Shown here one piece after another: positions 24,757 through 33,276 of a DNA stretch of 64,000 nt. The stretch comes from Entoloma clypeatum (lineage: Eukaryota > Basidiomycota > Agaricomycetes > Agaricales > Entolomataceae), in the NCBI GenBank assembly GCA_963565915.1, contig OY751494.1:4092001-4156000 (forward strand), in the 5' to 3' direction. Each line of letters starts with the position of its first letter. The first letter of the stretch is position 1. The translations under genes and the position numbers were made by a program. The notes under the pieces were generated by a model. The model did no database searches and was not told where the DNA came from. It saw only the letters and a program-made list of their open reading frames with translations.

Positions 24757-25544
24757 GACTCGTCGACTCTTTTTTTTTTTTGTCAACAATCTATATAGTG
24801 GTATACTAGTACAGTCCGCTTGACATAGAGTAAACTACATCGATCTGAGGATCTACATATGCATGAAGAACAAGCGGCGCAAAGCTCTGTCGAGCTGATA
24901 AGTCCTCACGCCAGGACAGGGGAGTCTGTTGTAAACAGACGTGTTAGTGTGCCCGCCTGAATAATCGGCGGCGTGATACAGGAGCACTCCAACCTTGCAA
25001 GGTTGGCCATTGACGGCGCTGGGGGGTGTCTGCGCCCTACCCACCAAGTGCCTGTGCGGTTCTTACCCTTCAATCACGTTCGCTTGCCAGAGGGGGCTGC
25101 ACCCCTTTGTACCCAGCGCGCTACCACGCGACTACCGCCAACAGTTGTGTTGGGCATTGGACGATCCCTAAAGGCAAAGGCCCCTGGGTTGTCCATGATG
25201 AGTTTCCCGAAGACGTCCCAGATGGGAGTGTTCCTTGAGAAGGTGGGCATGTCTGGGGGCCTGGTGGGGTGGTGCAGACATTTGTAGAATACATGGGCAA
25301 AGTCCTCAACAGACCTCGATCCACAGTCACATTGTTCAATTTTGTCACCAATATTGAACCTATGTCTATAGTGGCCAATTGGAGTGTGACTGGTGAGGCC
25401 GCAAACTATTTGTGCAGTGAGGGATTGGGAGTGGCCCACATCCTTAAGCCATGTGCCGCCCTTGAGGTGGGATGGCTTCATTCGTTTGGCCCGAGCATGA
25501 TCCTGGCGTCTGACGCATGATCTCAGGAACTGGTAGTGATGGCC

Positions 25545-25835
25545 TGTTGAAGTTCCACCTGGGCGCTAGCCGCAGATGTACTGAGCAACACAGCTACAGT
25601 GGAAGTACTCTACTCTACCGTTCTAGTCACTTACTTGGTTGAGAAGGGTGGGGCTGGTGAGAGCGATGGAGCTGGTTAAGAGTCAAGAGACAACTTGTTT
25701 GTATTGACAGTTTCCTGGTCTTATATACCGTACTACTGTTTGTACCAACCAAACAAGTATGTAAGAAAGATATGTAATGGTCACGTGATGTGATCTAATC
25801 TAAATCTAATCTACGTGATGGGAAAAGTTTCAACA
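25545..25835 (-). mobile_element. Solo LTR of the CopB copia family
   Basis: 291 bp beginning TGTTGAAG and ending TTTCAACA, flanked by a perfect 5-bp target duplication TGGCC (25540-25544 and 25836-25840). It matches the 310-bp CopB LTRs at 54863 and 60324 with substitutions and small deletions. It lies inside the LINE coding region. The strand is that of CopB. It is the product of LTR-LTR recombination. Confidence 0.93.
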
Positions 25836-26030
25836 TGGCCAACATACTTTGGGGACTGGTACAAATTGTTCCAGTCCCCATGCATGTCGTCCGTGAACTG
25901 CTTCGTGTTGAAGTCAAGGGATCTGGAGGCAGACTCACCACACTCGATGCGTATTGAGGAGGCGAAGTCGTGCACTGCACGATGGGGTTCAAAGCCATGG
26001 TCTGAGCAATCAGGGACATGGTGGAAGAAG

Positions 26031-26341
26031 TTTGAAGGCAGTGGACCGGAAATAGGGAGGACGGGGGTCTATAGGATAAACAAGAGAACCTCAGGACATG
26101 GTGAACATGGACTAAGTATATTGAATGTACCTATAGGATAAACGAGAGACTAAGGTACATAAGTAAAGGAATGACAGTGGGATAATATATCAGACTTACA
26201 CCTCAGGACGTGGTGAACATGGACTGAGGTGTTGGCTACAAAAAAAAAAAGGATTGTAGACTATGAAAGATTAGGTAATGTGAGTGATGCGCCACAAATA
26301 AGTGAATGTCGGTAGACCTGTGAGTATCGAAAGTCTTAACA
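26031..26341 (-). repeat. CopA 3' LTR
   Basis: 311 bp. It differs from the right LTR by five transitions and one base in a poly-A run. It contains two internal copies of a CTATAGGATAAA-type motif and two CCTCAGGAC-type motifs. Confidence 0.95.
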
Positions 26342-26363
26342 CTCCCCCTCGATCTGAACATGG

Positions 26364-29292
26364 TCAAACGACATTGAGGAGTTCACGGAACAATGTGAAC
26401 TTAACACGTGTGAGTGACTTGGTGAGAATGTCGGCAACCATTTCGTCGGTGGGAACATATTTGACACGAATGTAATCTTGGTCGACAGCCTGGCGAACAA
26501 AGTGGAAATGAACGTCAATATGCTTTGTCCTGGCATGGAAACGGGAGTTCTTGGAAAGTTCAATAGCGCCTTGGTTGTCACAATGAAGAGTGGTAGGAAG
26601 GCAATGATTATAAAAGAAGGAAAGTTCGGTGAGAAGCTTGTGGATCCAGATGATGTCCTTGGTCGCATGTGTGAGGGCCACATACTCTGACTCGGTGCTG
26701 GACAGAGTGATGATGGGCTGCTTCTTGGCACTCCAGGAAACGACGCCAATCCCAACAAAGAATGCAAAGCCCGAGATAGAGTGGCGATGGAGATGAGACG
26801 CCCAATCAGCATCCGAAAACCCTAAAACACCAGAGGTATTGCTTCCAGAAGCAAGGCAGTGACCGCCAAGGATGAGGCGGAGATGTTTTGTACCAATGAG
26901 GTAGCGAAAGACACGCTTGACGGCCTCGAGGTGAGTGGTATGGGGTGAGTCAAGGTGCTGAGACAATGTTGAGACAGCATACGTGATGTCTGGGCATGTC
27001 ATCGTCGAGAGGTACATAAGAGACCCAATCATCTCCCGATAGATAGTCTTTTCAGACAGCGTGAGAAGTGTCGGTGAGACAGCTGGGGAGTCTGGCGTGA
27101 AGTCGGCTCCATGTTCCATAGGGGTAGACATCGGTTTTGCCTTGTCGAGACCGAAACGGGTGAGGATTTGATCGACATAGGTTTCTTGGCCGAGAGCTAT
27201 GGTACGGTTCTCAACGTCGCGGGTGACGTTAACACCAAGGAGCCAGCTGATGGAGCCTAAATCGACAAGTTCGAAAAAGTCGCTCATTTCCCTCTTGATA
27301 TGTGCGGAAGACTCAGAAGAGTTGGCGATGATGGTGAAATCGTCAGTAGCAGCAGCCATAATGACGAAATTGTCGCCCTCAACGTGGTAGAAGGTGGCCT
27401 CATCAGCCTGAGAGACGTGGAACCCGAGGCTCGTGAGGATTCGTTTGAGCTCTTGGTACCAGTGGTGAGCACCTTGTTTTGTTCCATAGAGTGGTCGGCG
27501 TAGGCAGAGAACAATGTGTTTGCCAGATTTGGCGAGATCATCGGGAATGGTACGAAAAAGTTCGTAGTAAGGTGGTAAAGCCAGATAAATGACTTCGTTT
27601 TCTTTGAGCAGAGAGTTGAGGTATGCGTTTTTGACATCGGCTTGCTCAATGACGACGTCGCGGCCTTTAGAAGCAGCTAACGCGAGTAAGATGCGGAGGG
27701 TAGCTGGGCGAACAGTGGGTGCGAATGTTTCGGTGAAGTCTTTGCCGAAAATTTGCACGAATCCTTTTGCGATGACGCGTGCGCGATAACGGACAATATT
27801 GCCTTGGGCGTTGCTTTTGCGGCGGAGAACCCAGCGGGAAGGGACAATGTTGGCGTCCGAAGGTGCTTCAACGACGTCCCAGGTGGCGAGTTTCTCAATC
27901 TGAGCGAGTTCTTCCTCCATCCCGGCCTTCCATTGTTCGGATTCCGTTCCGTTGATTACGTCATCGACGCGTGGTTGATCATCCGACACAGCTGCCACGG
28001 CTGTGTGCACAGCCTCGCGGAACCAGTTCATTCCGGACTCGTTCGGCTCCCAGTTGACTCCCCCTGGTTCAAGACCTTCGTCCTCAACGATATGGGCGTC
28101 TCCAGCAGCGGTTCGACGTTTTCCGCGGCCGTATCTTTCTTCGTCGTACTGGGGAAGACCAGCTAGCGAATTGCAGCGCGTTTTTGTTGCATGATTGGGA
28201 TCTGCTGCTGAGGACTTTGAGGAGTCGTTTGGCCAGTGCTGGTATCAGGTGCGTTCAGTGTTTCTGGCATTGTGGGTTGTTCTGAAGACTTGCTGGGGGC
28301 GACAGGATTCGGAATAATCGGTTTTTCGACCGATTCCCACTCCCCCTCAAATTTGACGTCCCCAGGCTCAAGCATTGCCGTTCGGTCGACGTAAACGTTG
28401 CGTTCGACTGAGACCTTGTTCTTCCCTGGCCAGTAGACACGATATCCCTTGGATTCGTCATCGTATCCAACAAAACGGCCCTCTTTCGCTCGTGGATCCA
28501 GCTTACCAGCATGCAGGTCCTTGACCCATACAGGTACTCCCCACTCCAGCAATCCCCTGAGGTCGGGTTTGCGCCCTGTCGCTTTTTCGATAGGCGCGAC
28601 GAGTTCAGGCGTTGCACGGGAGGGGACCCTGGCACCGATCCAAACGCTGTGGCAGACGGCTTCGCCCCATAGGTTTCGAGTTAGACCTGCGCCGATTATC
28701 ATAGAGCGTGCTTGCTAGATGTGCGTTCGGTGGCTGCGTTCGGCGGCTCCGTTCGACTGAGGAGAGTTGTGGACAGTCAGATGTCGAACTGTCCTGGCGT
28801 TTTTGAGGAGTTTCGTGAATTCAGTGCTGAGATATTCGCCCCCGCGATCACTACCGAGACACTTGATATCAGTGTTTCGCTGCATCTTCGCCCATTTCTC
28901 ATACTGCTGGTACTTCTCCATGGCTTCTCCTTTCGTCTTTAGGAAATCCGCTCGATCTTCGCCCGTCGCCATGTCGTGATAAAACTGGCAGTAGTTGTGT
29001 CCGCCGAGGGATGTGACCTGGGCTGGACCCCATAGATCAGTGACGATCTTTTCCCCGTACTTCGTGTACTTCGTTGTACTCTCCTTTGGAAAAGCTTGCT
29101 GGTGGGCCTTTCCTTGAACGCAAGAGCTACAGAACTCGGGTTTCGTTTTTGGATCAATAATGATACCGGAAATGGCACCTTTCAACACCATCTCGCGAAG
29201 GGTTTGGAAGTTGAGGTGTCCGAGTTTACGATGGAGTTCGTTGATGTCCATAGGGGCGGCTGCGACATTTGCATGGAGACCGGGGGTGGGAT
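26364..29292 (-). pseudogene. CopA pol: integrase, reverse transcriptase, RNase H
   Basis: 29251-28715 encodes the pre-integrase HRKLGHL motif, the zinc-binding CSSC and the integrase core (VTDLWGP, GSDRGGEY, NGAAER). TAG at 28715-28717 interrupts it. 28702-28163 is the integrase C-terminal part with VWVKDLH and GRFVGYDD. A frameshift near 28165 leads into 28031-26364 (555 codons) with the reverse-transcriptase start WVLRRKSNAQG, polymerase motif ATDD where copia usually has YVDD or AVDD, and RNase H with DADWAS, SSTESEYVAL and DNQGAI. The three breaks prevent a full polyprotein. Confidence 0.9.
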
Positions 29293-30777
29293 TTACAGGG
29301 CCAAGGGATCAATACGGTATAGACCACGGATACGAGGGACTGAGCCGAGGATTTTTCGCTCGGGACGTGCGCCACGAATGACGCATGCACCGTCTTCAAT
29401 TAAAACGGAGCATCCAGCGCGATCGATACAGGAGACGGAAATGAGTGTGAACGCCATGCTAGGTGCGTAGTAGACGCTTTGGAGCGTAACGGTCATGGCT
29501 TTGTGCCCAGTACAGGCAGGTAGTTTCACCTTGAGATTCCCTCTACCGATGGCACTAAAAGTGCGACCATCAGCAGCTTTGATGGGTTCGGGAGTGATTT
29601 CTCGATAATTTAGGAATTTGTCCTTGTCGGGGGAGAAATGGCTACTCGCGCCACAGTCGATGATGACGCCAGCAGATGGAGCTGCGGCATGGGCAGCGTG
29701 ATCGTGCCCAGATGTAACGACGAGCGCGACATTAGGGGTGTCGTCGTCAGTCTCCTCTTCAGTGGCAATGGCTATGATGGCATAATTGTCGTCGTTGTCC
29801 GAGTCGTTGTTGGCAGCGTTCGCAGACTTGTTGGCCTTCTCCTTGGCCTTCGCCAGCTTTTTCTTCCACCATTCTGGTGGGTTATCAGCTCTGCCTCCCC
29901 CTTTTTCGAAGCATCCTTCCTTTAAATGACCATCCTTTCCACAATTCGTACATTTCTTTGAACTTTCCCCACCGTTATTGCCTCTTCCTTTTCCCCTCGA
30001 TTTTTGGCCACGAGAACTACCGGCAAATTTGGCATGTGTGGCAGCCATGGCAGCATTTGATTGGTTAATGCTGTCTTCCATCGTCGCATTGTTGGCCTCT
30101 TCGGTGATGTGCCAGATGAGATCAGAACTTGAGATCTTTGTCTTTGTTTGACGAGCGGTGGTATCGAGGGTTGTAAAAAGGGGTCGAAAACGGGTGGTAA
30201 GGGAGAGAGAGGTGCGGATGTGGGTGTTAAAGCTGTCATCGGTGATCTGGGAACCAGTTTCGGCGAGGCGTTCACGAATGGCCTTCATAGTGCCAAGATG
30301 GGTTCGCATGTCTTCACCCTCGGTATAACAGATTGTCTGGAGCTTGTTGAGGAGGTCTGTCTGAAACATGTCCCCTTTTGTGGCATGGATCACGACCAGC
30401 TTCTTCCAAACTTCGGCAGCACTGCTGCCTTTGATTTGGATGAACGTGGACGCGTTGACCGTGCCATAAATAAATTCGCGGACTTGGGCCTCTCGTTGTT
30501 CGTAGAGGTCGACAGCTTCCTCGTGCTTGTCAAGTTCGTCATCTGTCATTGCGGTGGTTGATTTCGGTTTGAACCACTTGCCATTCTGCTCCGTAATGGT
30601 ATCCGGTTTGCGCGCGGTTCCGCGAAGGTGTCTCCGTAGTCCTTTCGTTGCTATTATAGCATTCTCAACACGCTCTTGGTACATGACCCAATTTGAGCCA
30701 TCCTCCACAAGCTTTGGGAGATTAACGACCTTAATGGTGGACGTGGAGCTTTCTTCGTTCGCCATCGCGGGGCCCAT
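29293..30777 (-). CDS. CopA gag and protease
   Basis: 494 codons. The N-terminal 230 residues match the copia capsid type (UBN2-like: a W..w...l...i.GtV pattern and EVWKKLVVIH). A CCHC knuckle, CTNCGKDGHLKEGC, lies near residue 275 between basic Arg/Gly and Lys stretches. A protease motif DCGASSHF lies near residue 374. The first ATG (30777) is inside the primer site; a second in-frame ATG, MANEES, is at 30765. The stop at 29293 falls just before the pre-integrase region. One extra base there would fuse the frame to the following pol frame, so the stop looks like the result of a one-base loss. Confidence 0.85.
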   Translation of the reverse strand: MGPAMANEESSTSTIKVVNLPKLVEDGSNWVMYQERVENAIIATKGLRRHLRGTARKPDTITEQNGKWFKPKSTTAMTDDELDKHEEAVDLYEQREAQVREFIYGTVNASTFIQIKGSSAAEVWKKLVVIHATKGDMFQTDLLNKLQTICYTEGEDMRTHLGTMKAIRERLAETGSQITDDSFNTHIRTSLSLTTRFRPLFTTLDTTARQTKTKISSSDLIWHITEEANNATMEDSINQSNAAMAATHAKFAGSSRGQKSRGKGRGNNGGESSKKCTNCGKDGHLKEGCFEKGGGRADNPPEWWKKKLAKAKEKANKSANAANNDSDNDDNYAIIAIATEEETDDDTPNVALVVTSGHDHAAHAAAPSAGVIIDCGASSHFSPDKDKFLNYREITPEPIKAADGRTFSAIGRGNLKVKLPACTGHKAMTVTLQSVYYAPSMAFTLISVSCIDRAGCSVLIEDGACVIRGARPERKILGSVPRIRGLYRIDPLAL

Positions 30778-30781
30778 AACC
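30769..30781 (-). promoter_or_regulatory. CopA primer-binding site, half-tRNA(iMet) type
   Basis: The minus strand reads GGTTATGGGCCCC immediately after the 5' LTR. It is complementary to the anticodon stem-loop of eukaryotic initiator tRNA (GGGCCCAUAACC), as in Drosophila copia and Ty5, not to the tRNA 3' end. The same 13-mer is found in CopB, and a one-base variant at 51678-51690. Confidence 0.85.
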
Positions 30782-31091
30782 TTTGAAGGCAGTGGACCGG
30801 AAATAGGGAGGACGGGGGTCTATAGGATAAACGAGAGAACCTCAGGACATGGTGAACACGGACTAAGTATATTGAATGTACCTATAGGATAAATGAGAGA
30901 CTAAGGTACATAAGTAAAGGAATGACAGTGGGATAATATATCAGACTTACACCTCAGGACATGGTGAACACGGACTGAGGTGTTGGCTACAAAAAAAAAA
31001 GGATTGTAGACTATGAAAGATTAGGTAATGTGAGTGATGCGCCACAAATAAGTGAATGTCGGTAGACCTGTGAGTATCGAAAGTCTTAACA
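30782..31091 (-). repeat. CopA 5' LTR
   Basis: 310 bp. It should carry the element's promoter. Its edge at 30782 directly abuts the primer site. Confidence 0.95.
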
Positions 31092-31427
31092 AGAAGACCT
31101 TGGATTAAGGGACAAGGTTGCTGATGATGGCAAGTGCAGTTGCCTGCGAGGAGTGGAGGTCTGGATCTGTGGCACGTCAGATGGCGTTGACAGAGTTGGT
31201 GAATATGTGGATTTCTTCCAGTTTGGAAAGACCCCCTAGCAGACTGACCAGGTTGGAGAACCCGTGTCCAATGGCTAAGGTTTCAGTGTCGTCAGAGACT
31301 GCGAGGCCACCAGCTGCCCAGTCTTTGTTGATGGAGTACCCCATGTGCCAGGTTTCCCAAGCTGCAACAGCTTGATGACCCGACGCAAGGGAGGGAACAG
31401 CCGCGTCAGTGACCGACTCGTCGACTC

Positions 31428-32312
31428 GTGGCTCGTTTAAGCTCGTTTAAGCTCGTACGAGTGGAAACGAGCAGAAACGAGTAAATTGCACATTTGCTGA
31501 TGTATGTGCCCTATAGTGGGTCTTTTTGTCTATGTCATGTAGTATCATAAACCCATTACTTGTTTCCCGGGTGCCAATGGGTCTTCTAGGAGCAGTCACA
31601 TACTAGTATACAATGTACAATGTGACACAACACATATTATGTTAGAATCAAGCAAGTTGTTAAAATATGTGTCCACATCACAGGCTTCTTAAGTTTCTCT
31701 TTCACCATCACCATCCGACTGTGGGAAAACCCCGTTCCTGCTCAAGGTTGTGTGTATCCTACCAAACAACTCAACACTAATTGACATCGCCTTCCATCGG
31801 GCCCTCGTTTCGGCTCGAGTCACCATCCCTTCCTACTTTCCACTGACACTCTTTCTTTATCAGCACAGATCGTGACCTAGGTGCAGCCAGCCACCTTTCA
31901 GCATGTACTGGTGCTCATTTCAAGTTCTTTGATGATCTACTGTATGATGGACTCTCCTCAAGCTAGGTTGAGTGGATGCGAGGTTGTGGCTGTTCTCTGC
32001 TTCATGCAGAGCCACTTCAGTGGTGCGGTATACAGTGGTAGGGGTGATGGGAAGACTATGTCGACAAGGGCTGGCGGTGTTACGGCGATAGTCTACAATT
32101 GGTTCAAGTATTGAATTCCGTGGGTTCGTACTGTACTGTTTCCACACAAGTCCCTCAGTAGGACGACTTGTTCAAGGTCAACGAGCTCCTCAAGAGGACA
32201 ACTCGGTTCTGGTCAAGTTGAGCTAAGTCCTCGCAAGGTACTTAGTTTGAGAGTGTCGAAAGATTGAGACAAGTAAGCGTTAATTGCCTAGGTCAAGCTG
32301 AGGACCTCTACT
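31428..32312. other. Region between LINE nest and GypA
   Basis: About 0.9 kb. The first 80 bp contain repeated GCTCGTTTAA and CGAG motifs that belong with the sequence left of the LINE (24420-24756). No gene is supported. The right part is the target of GypA and may belong to an older element that resumes at 38892. Confidence 0.35.
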
Positions 32313-32699
32313 GTTATGCGTAACAAACCGTTCCAAGGTTTGGGCAGAGTATGCAGGAAGATGGAAAGGCGAAGAGCAATGTGATTGCTAAATCTAAGGA
32401 ATGTAGCTATGGTACATGGGGTTTATATAGTACTGGCTACGAGCGGTAACGAGTGAGTCAGTAGCTGCGGAAGGCAGTGCGGATGAGTCAGTAACTGCGG
32501 AAGGCAGTGTGAAGTGAGTCAGACGACTGCGGACTGAGTAATCCCTACTGCGGAGTGCGAGTCAGCGCGGGAGTGAAGTATACTAAAGGAGAATGGTAGA
32601 GTAAAGGTAAATGAATAAGCGGTCCGATGAGTCAAAGAAATGACGAAGGTACAATGCAAGGGAAAAGTGCGTAACATACAAACCGGTAAGTCCATAACA
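32313..32699 (-). repeat. GypA 3' LTR
   Basis: TGTTATGCG to CCATAACA, followed on the right by the polypurine tract (plus strand TGTTCCCCTCC). Apart from a small indel it differs from the 5' LTR at its last CpG (CCATAACA against CCGTAACA). Confidence 0.93.
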
Positions 32700-32733
32700 T
32701 GTTCCCCTCCTCAAGCTCTGTGTCCTCACAGAG

Positions 32734-33276
32734 TCATTGTCCCCATCCCTCGTTGTTGCCGGGATCGGACCAGTTCGGACTTTCCTTGAGGCTCCAATCA
32801 TATATCAACTCCTCGTTGATGGCTACGGCGAGTTCGAGGCCTTTGATAGCCAGCCGAATACGTCAATTCTCGATCACGAGGGTGCTGGTGTAGTTTCTGA
32901 GAATTTGTTTTTCCTCGGGACTCGGGGCAACGGGTAGGTTGGACAGCGAGTGGAGCCGGATATGCATCTGGCGATGGAGGAGGTTGGCAAGGGAAGTTTC
33001 GAGAGCGTGGATTTGGTCTCTCATGGAGAGTGCCTCATTCATGAGGGCGGCGATGGCGGGGTTGATGTCAGTGGTGGAGGTGGAGGTGACGATGGTGTTT
33101 GACATGGCGGTGAGGATGGTTGAGAGATAAAGGAAGAATGGGGTGGCTATATTGGGCAGGGAGAAGACTAGAGCGGGGAACTCGGTGTGTGGTTGACTGA
33201 TGAGGTCGATACTGTCATGGGTTTTGAGAACTCGTCTTTTATTGTGGTCGAGACGGGTTCTGCCGATGGAAATCAC
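32734..33276 (-). pseudogene. GypA extra ORF between pol and the 3' LTR
   Basis: An ORF of about 170-180 codons that overlaps the end of pol. The most conserved part starts at an internal MSNTI and contains ALMNEALSMRDQIHALETSL, a likely coiled coil, then LHRQMHIRLHSLSNLPV. A TGA at about 32863 stands where GypB has CAA; both can derive from CGA. After it the frame continues to 32734. The product is unknown. It occupies the position of env in retroviruses but shows no signal peptide or clear transmembrane pair in the conserved part. Confidence 0.6.

Larger units (their letters stand above)
26031..31091 (-). mobile_element. CopA, full-length Ty1/copia element, degenerate coding region
   Basis: 5061 bp with LTRs at 26031-26341 and 30782-31091 and a perfect 5-bp target duplication AGAAG (26026-26030 and 31092-31096). 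The coding strand is minus, so the right LTR is the 5' LTR. The primer site is at 30769-30781 and a purine tract (GAGGGGGAG on the minus strand) abuts the left LTR. Domain order is gag, protease, integrase, reverse transcriptase, RNase H. On the minus strand the LTR starts TG but ends AA (CTTCAAA) rather than CA. The pol region is broken by a frameshift near 29293, a TAG at 28715-28717 and a frameshift near 28165. Confidence 0.95.
25074..31390 (-). pseudogene. LINE RNase H and C-terminal region (fragmented)
   Basis: Three minus-strand pieces join: 31390-31092, 26030-25836 and 25539-25074. The first holds RNase H-like sequence (LEEIHIFTNSVNAI; the usual Asp after FT is Asn). The last holds the region typical of fungal LINE C-termini: an S.T..IVCGLTSHTPIG helix, then CDCG and a downstream Cys/His pair. 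In-frame stops include a TGA in place of an expected Arg codon (ATC TGA CGT) and a TAA. No endonuclease or reverse-transcriptase domain remains. Confidence 0.75.
24770..31414 (-). mobile_element. 5'-truncated LINE with poly(A), host of nested insertions
   Basis: A 13-bp target duplication GACTCGTCGACTC flanks the unit at 24757-24769 and 31415-31427. On the minus strand the 3' end is a 12-base poly(A) tail (plus-strand T run 24770-24781). Coding sequence for an RNase H-like domain and a cysteine-containing C-terminal region runs from about 31390 to 25074. Two later insertions split it: a solo LTR (25545-25835) and copia element CopA (26031-31091). Removing each insertion with one copy of its target duplication restores the reading frame across both joins. 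The residual LINE is only about 1.3 kb, so it was truncated at its 5' end on insertion, as LINEs often are. Confidence 0.88.

Noticed and set aside
31430..31480. CTCGTTTAA repeats as a telomere or CRISPR-like array
   Set aside because: Only a few irregular units, no spacers of constant length, and the sequence is interrupted by the LINE insertion. It is an ordinary short repeat.
32734..33276. The extra gypsy ORF as a retroviral-type env
   Set aside because: It shows no signal peptide, cleavage site or membrane anchor in the conserved part, so position alone does not justify the name.
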